Shown here: piece after piece, positions 25,401 to 31,530 of the stretch | Layout of the letters: each line of letters begins with the position of its first letter | Numbering within the stretch: position 1 is the first letter of the stretch | Source: Sabellastarte sp. h YS-2021 | Taxonomy: Eukaryota > Annelida > Polychaeta > Sabellida > Sabellidae | Direction of reading: 5' to 3' | DNA length: 64,000 bases | Assembly (NCBI GenBank): GCA_964017235.1 | Contig: OZ024936.1 | Location: forward strand, 36,168,040 to 36,232,039 | Program-made: the position numbers and the translations under genes | The notes under the pieces: model-generated | Seen by the model: the letters and a program-made list of their open reading frames with translations, nothing else | Told to the model about the DNA's origin: nothing | Database searches by the model: none

Positions 25401-28081
25401 CTGTATACTAAGCTAAATATTGGTTTCCAATCTAGTTTCTCAAGTAATGGAGATAAGTCTATCCATTTTATAACTGCTGTCGGTGGTTTTGTGAAAAGGT
25501 TGGTCATCTCCCAGTATATAGGTTTGCTTTGTAACTTCGAAATCGGTTTTGGAGTTTTATTCACAATGATGCTCATAGGTGGAAATTCCTTAAAAGGGCA
25601 TTTAATGCTTCTGACTTTTTTTCCATTCAGCAGGAATTGCCTTTATCAGAGAGTTTAATTTTAATAAGTTTATATTTAGTTGTAATTTTAATTTTATTTC
25701 TGGACTAAACCCAATCTGATCATTGTCACCTAATAAATTATACACTTTTAAAAATTTGATATCTTGGTTTTTTCCAAGAAATTTGGGGATGATAGGGTGG
25801 TTATCAATCGTAATGTATTTATTAAAACAGATATATTCATTTAAGATTTCCTGAATAGTATCTGGTGGTCTTCCTTTAATCCGGAACCAGCATTGAAGGA
25901 CTTGATGGTGGAATTTTGTATTTTGAAGCTTTAATAAGGATACCTCTGGTAATTTATAATCTAACATGTCAGTTTGTGTTCCACACATCAATCGAAACAA
26001 GTGGCTCCACTTGCTAGTACTATTGGTTACTAGTCTTTTAACCCACATGGCTTTTTGCGCTATGTGGAATGAATATATGTTGATCATTTTTAAGCCTCCC
26101 TCACTGATTTGCGCGGTTACAGTTTCCTTTTTAACTCTTGCTATTTTATCATTCCAAAGGAATCCGTAAAGTAGACCATCCAGTTCTTGCAAGAAATAAT
26201 CGGGAATGTAAATTGTGCTCAACAGATGTGTAATCTGTGGTACTATTAGGGTTTTAACGATCATGATCCGACCAATCCAGGACAGTTTCCTGTGTTTCCA
26301 AATCCGTAGTAGCATTTTGATATTTTCTAAACGAAATTGTAAGATCAAGCTTTCACATTCATTCAGATCACAAGAAAACCAGATTCCCAGAGTTTTGAAT
26401 GCTTTTTTTGTTGACTTTTAACATATTTATCTCTGTCGGTATTACAAATTCTGTTCGGCGAAGTGGTCCCAGGGGTATTATTTCGCTTTTATCTAAGTTT
26501 AATTTTAGGCCAGATACATTCTCAAAATGTTTAAAACCAGATATAAAAGCTTGTAATGAATCTAGATCTTTAGTGAATATTGTTGTGTCATCTGCTAATT
26601 GGATGATTTTATACTCTAATCCATCTATTGTGATACCCTTTGCCTTTTGGTTTGATCTCAAGTTTATTGATAAAATTTCTGCCACTAGAATAAAGAGTAG
26701 AGCCGATAATGGACATCCTTGTCTTATTCCTCTTTCTAATGTAAAGTTACGTGACAAATACCCATTATTTATGGTACACGCAGTTATATTAGAATACAAA
26801 AGTTTGATCCAGTCGATAAAAGTTTTGCCAAAGTTGTAGTTTTTCAAGGTTTTAAACAAAAAATCCCATTCAATTGTATCGAAGGCCTTTTCAAAGTCAA
26901 TCAAAACTAAAAGTCCCGGAATATCATTTCATCATATCTTCTGTAATACAAACATTTTCCCCAATAAAGCGTCCTTTAATATAGCCTACTTGGTCCTAAC
27001 TAATAAGGTACCCAATAACTTTTTGTAGTCTATTTGCTAAGGCTTTTGCTAAAATTTTGTAATCTGCGGAGAGTAAAGAGACAGGTCTCAGGATTTTAAG
27101 TATCTTAAGTCTCTATCTTTCTTTGGTATAAGTGAAAGTATACCTCTCCTTTGTCCGTCGCTTAATTGACCATTCTTGTATGAATAAAGGTAACTTTCAA
27201 ATAATGCCAATTTAAGATCTGGCCAAAAAAATTTATAAAAATTAGTTGTAAATCCATCTAGGCCAGGAGATTTATTGTTTTTATGTCCCTTAAAGCATCT
27301 GATAATTCAGCAATATTTAGTGGCATGTTCACTAGAGAATTTTGTTCATCGCTTAATTTAGGTATTTTTTCGTTGTGAGTAAAGAGTGTTCGATTGTTTC
27401 ATTCATATTTGAATCTATTTTCTTAGATGAGTACAGATTTTGGTAAAAGGAAGCTTGTTCCTCTAGGATTTTTCCTGAATCGTTAATCTGTATCCCATCT
27501 GAATTAATTATTGATTTCATATGCTTATTATTGTAATTTTGTTTTTCGAGATTAAGAAAATATTTAGAACTCTTTTCACCCTCTTCAGCGTATTTTGCCT
27601 TATTTCTTAAGATTATACCATCAATTTTCTCTTTTTCTAGTGTTTCCCATTTACTTTTTGCACTATAGTATTTGTTCAGTTGTACTGGATTTCCATAATT
27701 CAGATTTTGTTCTAAAAAAATCTATTTCTTTGAGCAAGAGTGATTCCTCCCGTTTTATTTGGCATTTTAAATATTCCCATGTCATATTTTTATTCCAAAA
27801 TTTGTCATTTTGTATGACAGTATTAATAGTGTTTTTTATTGTTTTGACATAATCCTCATCCTTTAACAGCACATTATTGAATTTCCAGGTTCCTCTTCCT
27901 CTTTTAACAGTATTAAGGATTTTAAGAGATAAGGTTACAAAACTATGGTCTTCTTAAAACGTGTTGTATTAACCATTAACAATGTGACTTGTATTTTATC
28001 ATTTTTTTTCAGGAGAACTTGCAAAAGCCAAGATAGTGAAAGCAATAGTTGAAGAAGCGGCAAAAAGTTACAAATCAAAAT
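1356..28081 (+). CDS. Gene 1: protein with three Mind bomb REP-like repeats (multi-exon, 5' incomplete)
   Basis: Exons read from splice sites and phase: 1356-1442, 2061-2209, 4846-4944, 13491-13567, 14697-14777, 15044-15131, 21931-22007, 22534-22684, 22982-23098, and a tentative last exon 28013-28081. The first nine join without a phase break and encode about 308 residues. Residues 1-78 are Ser/Glu-rich, with DSGVV occurring twice. Three repeats follow, at about 79-148, 162-230 and 235-305. Each has a G-D/E-x-[VI] start, a central G[WT/VV] and a W/Y-x-[FY]-x-P-x-x-L-[TE]-K-like end; repeat 2 ends in WKFHPDVLTK. This is the pattern of the REP (mib-repeat) modules that bind the ligand tail in Mind bomb E3 ligases. 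No ankyrin repeats or RING finger were found. The protein may be a REP-only adaptor, or the window may show one isoform. The introns are packed with transposons. Whether the gene starts left of the window is unknown. The REP identification is inference from pattern. Confidence 0.72.
2061..2209 (+). CDS. Gene 1 exon b
   Basis: The acceptor is gctttgcag and the donor is AAG|gtttgt. It encodes about 50 residues, QSILASIMRQTLERAD and onward, predicted mostly helical and acidic, ending at DSITQSK. It starts with two bases completing a codon from exon a and ends in phase 0. An internal ATG at 2084 could serve as an alternative start, but the in-frame continuation upstream fits exon a. Confidence 0.72.
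2210..2931. other. Gene 1 intron sequence, nothing recognised
   Basis: Non-coding AT-rich DNA between exon b and a dispersed repeat. A short block near 2810-2835 (cctccccgctttgcggagg) is an imperfect hairpin of the kind found at ends of small transposons, but no partner was located. Confidence 0.4.
2932..3700 (+). repeat. Dispersed 'AAACATTTT'-rich element, copy 1
   Basis: It starts with cccagtaaacattt and is rich in degenerate AAACATTTAT/ATAAACATTT words on both strands. A central unique block runs from about 3120 to 3290, containing gaggtcagaggtcaaatt. A second copy lies inverted at about 20588-21510, with the same central block in reverse complement. It resembles a MITE-like DNA element; the termini are not sharply defined. 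Confidence 0.6.
3701..4560 (-). other. Decayed open frames of unknown origin
   Basis: The minus strand has a run of interrupted reading frames, the longest 106 residues at 3719-4039, with protein-like composition (Leu, Ser, Glu, charged). I do not recognise a family. It may be a dead transposase or chance. It lies antisense in the gene 1 intron just before exon c. Confidence 0.25.
4846..4944 (+). CDS. Gene 1 exon c, start of REP-like repeat 1
   Basis: Thirty-three whole codons, phase 0 at both ends, acceptor tttgacag and donor CGG|gtattc. It encodes DFKLGDRVAVHSDRQHVKHV and then QKK..GWVKSMER. The GDRV...D...V..Q...GW...M spacing is that of the first half of Mind bomb REP repeats. Confidence 0.78.
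5190..6300 (+). repeat. Three-copy tandem repeat, ~380-395 bp units
   Basis: The phrase atcagttta(t/a)(a/t)gg recurs at 5201, 5578 and 5973, followed each time by attttggtgaat, a run of AACAC, AAATAATAGGTGTGTT-like words and a TTTTTCTGTC block. Spacing is 377 and 395 bp. Related copies form the arms of the fold-back at 33950-35890. Confidence 0.72.
6430..6805 (-). pseudogene. PIF/Harbinger transposase fragment (HARBI1-like)
   Basis: Two overlapping minus-strand frames join into one decayed protein. The upstream frame has FRKPVEVGLKLIVTLR and a frameshift before 'FVNLSPMCAEP'. The other begins with MCRAILQEFLQEYL and reads FRNRWNVSHAVGALDGKYI. The 'F..RWN.P...GA.DGKH' block is a hallmark of the DDE_4/HARBI1 nuclease around its first catalytic Asp (here the D of LDGK). 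The C-terminal half is absent. It abuts a LINE fragment on the opposite strand at about 6830. Confidence 0.8.
6840..7860 (+). pseudogene. CR1/L2-like LINE reverse transcriptase fragment
   Basis: The + strand carries the RT palm with VPQASVLGPLLFTLY (normally G-V-P-Q-G-S-V-L-G-P) and HHLYADDTQIYL, the catalytic YADD box. After frameshifts near 7214 and 7510 come the downstream blocks ANALVSSRLDYCNSLL and HKLHWLPI, both typical of CR1/L2 ORF2 C-termini. The 5' half of RT and the endonuclease are missing. Several frameshifts make it non-functional. It is a different, more diverged copy than the minus-strand LINE at 8093-10802. Confidence 0.85.
8245..10119 (-). CDS. LINE ORF2, reverse transcriptase part
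   Basis: A 624-residue open frame. In order: a linker with LADKFVEFFTEKI; RT fingers with VTPLLKKSTLD and NYRPVSNL; the palm with LLDLSAAFDTIDH (first catalytic Asp), GVLQGSVLGPLLF and HFYADDTQLYI (catalytic YADD); NPDKTEFILIG; then LVSSRIDYCNSLFA, KLHWLPVKYR and a C-terminal FRKHLKTHLFKSAF. It would make cDNA by target-primed reverse transcription. The RT frame has no stop and is the least damaged transposon ORF in the window, implying fairly recent insertion. The start is only the first start-type codon after the junction with the endonuclease part, not a real protein start. Confidence 0.9.
   Translation of the reverse strand: MYNKICMKAKSDFLKSRIHDNQDNPQKLWQTLNDVLHRSAAKVLPSVNSPQLLADKFVEFFTEKITNIRQSFANSNPPKYTDSDLTPPAFSAFSSVSEDQVANIIKNSPSKSCSLDPWPTFLVIEFLDILITPITSVINASLREGSCPKFFKQAHVTPLLKKSTLDREVLKNYRPVSNLNFVSKVLERVVSSQLLSHLDESCLLTGFQSAYRRFHSTESALLNIQDDLFLNMSEGSTTALTLLDLSAAFDTIDHSILFHRLYECYGINGLALSWFKSYLSDRTQSVKVGSVLSHPMDLKFGVLQGSVLGPLLFSMYTNPLSSIIRSHRGIKHHFYADDTQLYITLSPSNFSQSMTALTDCLNDIQKFMAANKLKLNPDKTEFILIGSKYSRKQLHSLFPTDILGNKVAPASNVKNLGVVFDSNLTFTDHISQVIKSTRFHIRDLYRIRHLLDLNTAILLANALVSSRIDYCNSLFASLTLSELKRLQGVQNSLCRVVTRSSRYTHTTPNLEKLHWLPVKYRVLFKIGLITYKVLKYGQPVYLKDKLHPYTSSRNTSSSSPKYKFLQVPSFDSKIHKSHKYLTKSFSHHAPAFWNSLPVHLRTSPSVTSFRKHLKTHLFKSAFPT
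10098..10802 (-). pseudogene. LINE ORF2 N-terminus: 2A-like motif and truncated endonuclease
   Basis: A 234-residue frame. Residues 1-70 are hydrophobic and Pro-rich. Residues 69-81 read LLLAGDINPNPGP, a variant of the 2A-like 'D-x-E-x-N-P-G-P' sequences described at ORF N-termini of CR1/L2-type elements. The endonuclease starts at about 87 with FANVRSLSNKY and MSETWI (catalytic Glu), then RRGGGVAFLV and LNIYKPPS. The GD-F-N and S-D-H blocks that should follow are deleted. The frame shifts near 10119 into the RT frame. Confidence 0.82.
11196..11516. other. Gene 1 intron sequence, nothing recognised
   Basis: AT-rich non-coding spacer between the TIR element and the 147-bp-array element. Confidence 0.4.
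11517..13258 (+). mobile_element. HINE/pearl-like (non-autonomous Helentron-like) element, copy 1
   Basis: The 5' end TTGTATCCACC (11517-11527) is matched by its exact inverse GGTGGATACAA at 13216-13226. Only 32 bases remain to the proposed 3' end. These hold a perfect 7-bp hairpin, GCATCGG-TTCT-CCGATGC (13231-13248), then CTAA at 13255-13258 followed by T. A terminal or subterminal inverted repeat, a hairpin just before CTRR|T and a core of tandem repeats are the features described for Helentron-derived HINE elements (DINE-1, oyster pearl). No Rep/helicase is present, so it would be non-autonomous. The family assignment is inference from architecture. Confidence 0.7.
11890..13190 (+). repeat. 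147-bp tandem array inside HINE copy 1
   Basis: The word aggaaatcatgggc recurs at 11961, 12108, 12247, 12394, 12541, 12674, 12821 and 12967, with a diverged unit at 13114. Intervals are mostly exactly 147 bp; shorter ones (139, 133) are small deletions. Each unit carries attattggtcctagaggttt, a tataggaaatcat word and tttgaccttg...ccttcaaggtcaaa, itself an inverted CCTTG/CAAGG pair. Since 147 is a multiple of three, some frames stay open across several units. This is not evidence of coding. Confidence 0.93.
13491..13567 (+). CDS. Gene 1 exon d, middle of REP-like repeat 1
   Basis: The acceptor is tgtattag, preferred over the atag six bases further on because only it keeps phase 0 with exon c. 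The donor is ACAG|gtagtg. It encodes YIGADGWVYDVQGHDIYTV and then KFDDGYR, the G-x-x-G-x-V...V-x-F-x-D-G core of the repeat. The preceding intron is about 8.5 kb and holds the Harbinger, LINE and 147-bp-array insertions. Confidence 0.78.
13568..14696. other. Gene 1 intron, no repeat recognised
   Basis: AT-rich intron between exons d and e. No domain or known repeat was seen. A homopolymer A run of about 20 occurs in the next intron near 14839. Confidence 0.4.
14697..14777 (+). CDS. Gene 1 exon e, end of repeat 1 and start of repeat 2
   Basis: The acceptor is tttcaag and the donor is AAAGT|gtaagt. It completes the Arg codon of exon d and encodes YSYSGSVLEKYHGRP, then PLPSDKVRFKV. It closes repeat 1 and opens repeat 2. 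Confidence 0.78.
15044..15131 (+). CDS. Gene 1 exon f, REP-like repeat 2
   Basis: The acceptor is gtcgttacag and the donor is TTG|gtacgt. It encodes GEMITVTSDSTKLQKIQ, then EFTGRMHL. The G-E-x-[IV]-x-V-x-S-D...L..[IL]Q register repeats that of exon c. It ends in phase 0. Confidence 0.77.
15443..15522. repeat. 42-bp direct duplication at the DIRS 3' side
   Basis: A 38-bp sequence starting gaggctttctgtagataag occurs at 15443-15480 and again at 15485-15522, separated by four bases (unit 42 bp). It covers the end of the YR-like frame, including a SYLQK-like end. It may be part of the split or inverted termini typical of DIRS-type elements, or a local duplication. Confidence 0.75.
15480..15950 (-). 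pseudogene. DIRS tyrosine recombinase remnant
   Basis: The 156-residue frame has KAAFFCPGHQLKAIKDLL and GSLFAHHFSPVIDPTIRDA. After a frameshift near 15590 the other frame reads AFDNNVQLQDIMAHCVWR, matching the 'GAT.AF..NV.LQ.I..HG.WSSD..' block that precedes the catalytic Tyr in DIRS recombinases, followed by SYLQK. Stops interrupt it. The enzyme would have integrated a circular cDNA; this copy cannot. Confidence 0.65.
16400..17410 (-). pseudogene. DIRS reverse transcriptase / RNase H remnant
   Basis: Frames at 16986-17249 read LKVDVAQAFWNLCLDPGG, VAIAFNWVHGTAAFQL and HCYIDDYVAGLP. The YIDD box and 'VDVA.AF.NL.(V/L)DP' are characteristic of DIRS-type RT. Just upstream, at about 17320-17400, comes RVILDLPYCHGLSVND. 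At 16456-16680, LDACLTGKGAKWRNSVYA and DFNLNITHLEMFDIVI match the RNase H block. Several frames and stops show decay. Confidence 0.85.
17420..17680 (+). mobile_element. tRNA-derived SINE with exact 13-bp target duplication
   Basis: The duplication AAAAAGGTGAACA lies at 17420-17432 and 17668-17680 and encloses a body at 17433-17667. The 5' end is tRNA-like, with box A TGGCAGAGTGGTAACAC and box B GGTTCGATCCCCG, so it would be transcribed by RNA polymerase III. The 3' end reads cgacgtaaaacccc followed by (aaat)n. It inserted into the DIRS RT, so it is younger than that element. Box sequences are intact. The family name is not determined. Confidence 0.93.
17494..17839 (-). pseudogene. DIRS RT N-terminal segment upstream of the SINE
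   Basis: The frame reads HPVAVDGYLAKKVTLGTMLG, then PLTDIKSKQMHCSPF, where the SINE interrupts. The matching continuation, SPFLNTP, appears on the far side. 'YL.KEV.LG.MLGP' and 'HCSPF' are conserved just before the RT fingers in DIRS elements. This shows that SINE insertion split a single reading frame. Confidence 0.75.
17900..20308 (-). pseudogene. DIRS ORF1/gag-like remnant
   Basis: A minus-strand ATG at 20308 starts MPSTRRK, then many broken frames follow. The longest are 19783-20100 (contains AALNHLETVNQDRARQMDR, a coiled-coil-like stretch, and a Pro-rich segment) and 19554-19778. The position and coiled-coil composition fit a DIRS ORF1. No specific domain was recognised. An 8-12 nt G run near 19925 interrupts it. 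Confidence 0.5.
20588..21510 (-). repeat. Dispersed 'AAACATTTT'-rich element, copy 2 (inverted)
   Basis: It begins with cccagcaaactacccagtaatc and is full of AAACATTTATAAAA words. Its inner part (about 21115-21315: catgcaatgcctaaaa, ggggccacaatttttaagcc, gaatttgacctctgatc) is the reverse complement of the 3120-3290 block of copy 1. A non-autonomous DNA element is likely. Confidence 0.62.
21931..22007 (+). CDS. Gene 1 exon g, REP-like repeat 2 core
   Basis: The acceptor is tgtctttcag and the donor is GATGT|gtaagt. It encodes ARGSGGVVQKNTTEGLCVVE, then CFNGDV. The length (77 nt) and phase equal those of exon d, its counterpart in repeat 1, which supports duplication of a repeat together with its intron positions. 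The preceding intron (15132-21930) contains the DIRS element. Confidence 0.77.
22534..22684 (+). CDS. Gene 1 exon h, end of repeat 2 and start of repeat 3
   Basis: The acceptor is atatctag and the donor is AAG|gtaagg. It encodes WKFHPDVLTKRD, the most diagnostic REP-like signature in the gene, then the start of repeat 3, LDTGDVIFISPSREFVKRE, and VWRTEYEK. Phase 0 at the 3' end. Confidence 0.8.
22982..23098 (+). CDS. Gene 1 exon i, end of REP-like repeat 3
   Basis: Thirty-nine whole codons between a ttttctcag acceptor and AAA|gtatgt. It encodes CLDSSGTVVQVMSASVVQV, then a degenerate 'LHLPLTVLTL' where repeats 1 and 2 have the F-x-P-x-x-L-T-K end. The frame stays open into the intron for ten codons, so an alternative end without splicing is possible. 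Confidence 0.72.
23157..23173. repeat. (GATA)n microsatellite
   Basis: A short run of tagatagatagata about 60 bp downstream of exon i. Confidence 0.7.
23339..24560 (-). pseudogene. Old LINE ORF2 C-terminal fragment with CCHC-like finger
   Basis: The minus frame 23339-23644 begins ENRTCPICKSKEVEHKIHFG, then FNC, the C-x2-C...H-x-x-x-C zinc-binding motif near the ORF2 C-terminus of many LINEs, followed by KFIQLMTMDN and RVAKFWLIFRDSE. A second frame, 24277-24552, contains KVLSKKRFCSFNILVRKK and WALHLNEFIDYQ, resembling the thumb region. The rest is too decayed to read. It is older than the neighbouring LINE, which has its own target duplication. Confidence 0.65.
24920..25576 (-). pseudogene. 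Tx1/L1-like ORF2 C-terminal domain
   Basis: 218 residues: SPLLEKLDWKPIFSLVYSIT, YKILNRSLNYNYNL, then C-N-Y-C...LEHHLYYC (a C2HC finger) and VCDIIFGLTN. The 'K.W..IF.L....T....L..FQYKILNR' order is typical of Tx1/L1 ORF2 after the thumb. A frame break separates it from the 25602-26348 frame. Confidence 0.85.
25602..26348 (-). pseudogene. Tx1/L1-like ORF2 post-RT segment
   Basis: 248 residues with LRIWKHRKLSWIGRIMIVKT (the 'W..R.LS..GRI.IIK' thumb motif), FLWNDKIARVKKET and EGGLKMINI. It lies between the RT palm and the C-terminal finger of the same element. Confidence 0.87.
26368..26904 (-). pseudogene. Tx1/L1-like ORF2 RT palm
   Basis: 178 residues: LIDFEKAFDTIEWDFL (first catalytic Asp), ERGIRQGCPLSALLFILVAE, QLADDTTIF (catalytic DD) and KLNLDKSEIIPLG. 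Motifs are intact; stops upstream at about 26930-27130 separate it from the fingers. It would synthesise cDNA, but the element is broken. Confidence 0.9.
27663..27955 (-). pseudogene. Tx1/L1-like ORF2 endonuclease-RT linker
   Basis: It reads RGRGTWKFNN just upstream, then LLKDEDYVKTIKNTI and NMTWEYLKCQIKREE. 'RG.G.WK.N..LL.D..Y' is the conserved block after the endonuclease in L1/Tx1 ORF2. The preserved sequence starts here at the 5' truncation point. Confidence 0.8.
28013..28081 (+). CDS. Gene 1 putative last exon and stop
   Basis: After a good polypyrimidine acceptor (attttttttcag) one frame reads ELAKAKIVKAIVEEAAKSYK, then SK and a TAA. It is a Lys/Ala-rich helical tail that looks coding. 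That frame needs one base from the exon before, yet the exon ending at 23098 is phase 0. Spliced directly, the protein would end after seven residues, ENLQKPR. A small exon may be missed inside the LINE-filled 4.9-kb intron, or exon i may use another donor. Confidence 0.45.
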
Positions 28082-28385
28082 AATGACTTTGATTTATGAC
28101 AGAAAGTTTAAATATGGTTGTCTAAAAAGCACTGCTATTTAGGCATATAGCTTGGTGTTTATAGCTTAGGTGTTAGTATGCCCTAGTGTGTGTAATTTAT
28201 AGTACATCAATACATTATCAATCCAGAGTTTACCTATTCAGAGAGCTAAGCCTGTACACGGGAGAGTTCCACACTCTCAAGCAGTTTGTAACACTTACTG
28301 TACACTGAATGTGAATCATAAGTAAACATATAAATTCAGATAAATTAGGTTTGAACTCACTTATCACACACATTTATCTAAAATT

Positions 28386-30815
28386 CAGGGATGTAGGAAG
28401 AAATTTTTGGTTGGGGGGCGAGAACCAAAGGAACAAAATTGCGCCAAATCAATGCTGACATATCCCCAGACAAGTCATCTCTCAAGCCACAGGCATTCAC
28501 TGGGTATTTTTGTAAAATATGTAAAATTTTTGTTTAATATAGATTATTTTTCGTTTATTTTATTTGTTTGTTTTAGTCAAACCATATTTTTATTTTTTTA
28601 GACAATTTTTAAAAAAAAGTCCTCTGGGTAGATTGTTGATGGGCCTCATATACAGGTTAAATGTCTACTTAAAGCCTTGGTTTTTGGCACATGTAAAAAG
28701 AACATATTAATATATTGCCATTTGAGATTTCAGTTCTATCAGTCACATAGTATGACTGCTATAAGGCTTTAAAAGTAAAATTTAGAGATCTTAGAGTAAC
28801 TTTAAAAATTAAAGCTATCAACTTCAACTTTTTCACAGACAAACATTACATATAGAAGTCATATCTAACACAGTTTGAGACTTGTCAGATTTTCCATTCT
28901 CAAGTCACAGGGCAAAATATGTGAAAAATGTTGGAAAAGGGTTACTCGGGTGGGTGTTTATGGCCCTCATACACAGGTTAATATCTATTTAAAGCCTTGA
29001 TTATTCACTCATGTGAAAAAAAATTATTAATATATTCTCACATGAGACTTCAGCTCTATCAGTCACATATTGTTACAGCTATAGGGCTTAAAAGTGGAAA
29101 AAGTCCATAAATTGAGTCTCTGTGGGCATTATAGAGATCTTAAGGTGACCTTAAAATTAAAGCTATATACTTTAAATGTTGCACAGATAAATATTACATA
29201 TTAAAGTTATATCCACTACGGTTTAAGACTTATAAGACGTACTATTTTTAAGTCACAGTGCAAAATATGTGAAAAATATTGAAAAATGTCTAAGTAGGGT
29301 CTTTATAGCCCTCAAATACAATTTTAACTTTAACATAAAGTCTTGATTTTTGGCACATATAAAAAGAATATATTAATGTGTTTCCTGGTAAAATTTGAGC
29401 CAGATGAGCCACATAGTTTTTTATGTAAATGGCATTAAGTAGTTAAAAGTCAAATTTTTGACCTTAAGGTGGTCATAAATTCTTAAATTATTTGGAGTTT
29501 AAGGTCACAATAAAATAGGGTTCCTCTCCTAACTCAAATACATGTGTGTGCCAAGTTTGAATGAAATCTATGACAGTGTTTTTGAGTTATCGTGGACACA
29601 AGTCAAAGCGAATGGCAGTGGTGTAATGGAGGTGAAACCTGTATATCCGAGACTTTTGTCTTGGAATAAAATGAAATATGTATAGACAGAGCTCTTGGGT
29701 TTTTATACTCTCAGATATATTATAAACTTCTTTAGCTATGCTTTGCCCTTCAATAAAAATTTTAAAATGATAAAATGCCAAAGTTTTAAGGTCCAAATAA
29801 GAAAGATTATTAAATACCATTAGCCAATGGTTTATCTAAAGGAGTACAATTGATCAATAAACTTTTGAAGTTTTTCTTACAATATAATTATATCTTAAAA
29901 TATCATAAGGATGGCACTTGGGAAAAAAATTTTTAGATATCAAAACTAATGTTAAACAACACTTAACTAAAGTCTTTGTTAGGATGTTTTTTTTATTATG
30001 TCTAACAATTTTGGTTAATTTTATAGAATGTATTAATATACAAATTCAAAAGGTCTAATTAAAATACTTTTAAGTTTTCATGTACCGAAGGAAATTGCTA
30101 TGATGGCCGTGTGACTGACATTAATCCTAAGTATCCCCAACCTGGTCCGGGTATAGAAATTCATATAGTAACCTTTGCGTTTGAAAGATATTTCTAATAT
30201 CTTGATCATGTGACGTTCTTTTCCTGGAGGAGGACATGATAATGAAAATCACATAATTTTACCAGATGTTTCCAGAACTTGTAACCTTTCCTCCAAATGC
30301 CAGGCTAATGCAAAATCTATTTTTAGCAAAATTAATCCTAAAATTGAGGGGGGGGGGGATGTTTAATCATTGGACAAGCTAGGTCAAATAAACACACAGT
30401 AAAGAAAAAAAGAGTTTTCTGGGAAATATCTCATCAGCTGAGAAACTGCTAAGCCTCTATATGAATTTGAAACTACATATCGAAGTTCTAAATAATTAGC
30501 AACAAGGTAAATTAAATGTACATGATTAGTTTATGTATGATTTTGGTCTGCACATAACGTTTCACAGAAGTTTACAAACCCCATGGCAGGCTAACTGAAA
30601 ATGTTCCTTTTTCAAGTCATAAAAAATATGGCTCAAATGGTAGCACACACAATGATGGATGTGAACAGTGAACAGGGTCAAAGTGTAATTTGACCACATA
30701 TTATTGACTCACCCGTAAACATTTGCATAAACTTTAAAATTGGAGTTTAGTTCCATTGCAAAAAGTAGGGGGGCGAAAAGATATCCCCGCTGCCCCCCTA
30801 GTTCCTACGCCTATG
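28386..30815. mobile_element. Non-autonomous DNA-transposon-like element with imperfect TIRs
   Basis: The left end CAGGGATGTAGGAAG, followed by a GGGGGGCG run (28386-28420), mirrors the right end, where GGGGGGCG occurs at 30768-30775 and CCCCCCTAGTTCCTACGCCTATG closes the element. The reverse complement of the right end reads CATAGGCGTAGGAAC. No transposase was seen. The interior (about 28640-29500) holds about three diverged tandem copies of a ~320-345-bp unit, the phrase g(g)ccctcatacacaggttaa recurring near 28640, 28963 and 29308. The flanks share only TAAAA. It starts about 300 bp after the gene 1 stop. Confidence 0.62.
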
Positions 30816-30963
30816 TAAAAGCAAACTTTACTTTGCAACTATTACAAATCAGAAAGAGACATCTCAAGGAAGGATAAACTGGAGTATGCACTTCAAACAA
30901 TAATTCTCCGCTCTAACACTTCTATACTGGGAAAAGTAGTGTCACATAATAACGTAAATAACT

Positions 30964-31530
30964 TCCCAGCAGGCACACAACTTTGAAATCAGGTTGAATT
31001 CAGTGGGTGAAATCTGGTTGAAACACGTGTAGATTTTGCAAACCGTTTTTGGTTGAATCCACCCAGTGAAATCATGTTGAAACCAACATTGAAATCACGT
31101 TGAATTCAATGGGTGAAATCTGGTTGAAATACGTGTAGATTTTGCAAACCGTTTTTGGTTGGATCCAACCAGCAAAATCATGTTGAAACAAACAATGAAA
31201 TCAGGTTGACTTCAATGGGTGAAATCTGGTTGAAATATGTGTAGATTTTGCAAACTGTTTTTGGTTGAATCCAACCAGTGAAATCATGTTGAAACCAACG
31301 TTGAAATCAGGTTGAATTCAATGGGTGAAATCTGGTTGAAATACGTGTAGATTTTGCAAACCGTTTTTGGTTGGATCCAACCAGCAAAATCATGTTGAAA
31401 CAAACAATGAAATCAGGTTGACTTCAATGGGTGAAATCTGGTTGAAATATGTGTAGATTTTGCAAACTGTTTTTGGTTGAATCCAATGTATGAAACAGGG
31501 TTGAATTCAATGGGTGAAATCGAGTGGTTT
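30964..31530 (+). repeat. 106-bp tandem array with 212-bp dimer structure
   Basis: The phrase gtagattttgcaaac recurs at 31029, 31135, 31241, 31347 and 31453, i.e. every 106 bp. Two monomer types alternate: 'ggttggatccaaccagcaaaat..gacttc' and 'ggttgaatccaaccagtgaaat..gaattc'. The true period of the latest expansion is therefore 212 bp. The array starts with cccagcaggcacac, a MITE-like end shared in form with cccagtaaacattt (2932) and cccagcaaactac (20588). Confidence 0.92.

Larger units (their letters stand above)
24602..27962 (-). mobile_element. 5'-truncated Tx1/L1-like LINE with exact 13-bp target duplication
   Basis: The duplication CTTCTTAAAACGT is at 24602-24614 and 27950-27962. The body reads on the minus strand, with a poly(A) tail (poly-T on + at about 24614-24624). 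In order on the minus strand: an ORF2 linker region with RGRGTWKFNN and LLKDEDYV; RT with DFEKAFDTIEWDFL, RGIRQGCPLSALLF and IIQLADDTTIF (catalytic ADD); WIGRIMIVKTLIVPQ and YGFLWND; and a C-terminal finger with CNYCTFIDTLEHHLYYC. The endonuclease and ORF1 are absent, i.e. 5' truncation. At least four frame breaks make it inactive. It enlarges the last intron of gene 1. Confidence 0.93.

Noticed and set aside
30964..31530. CRISPR array
   Set aside because: Repeats are contiguous 106-bp monomers with no unique spacers, in a eukaryotic context.
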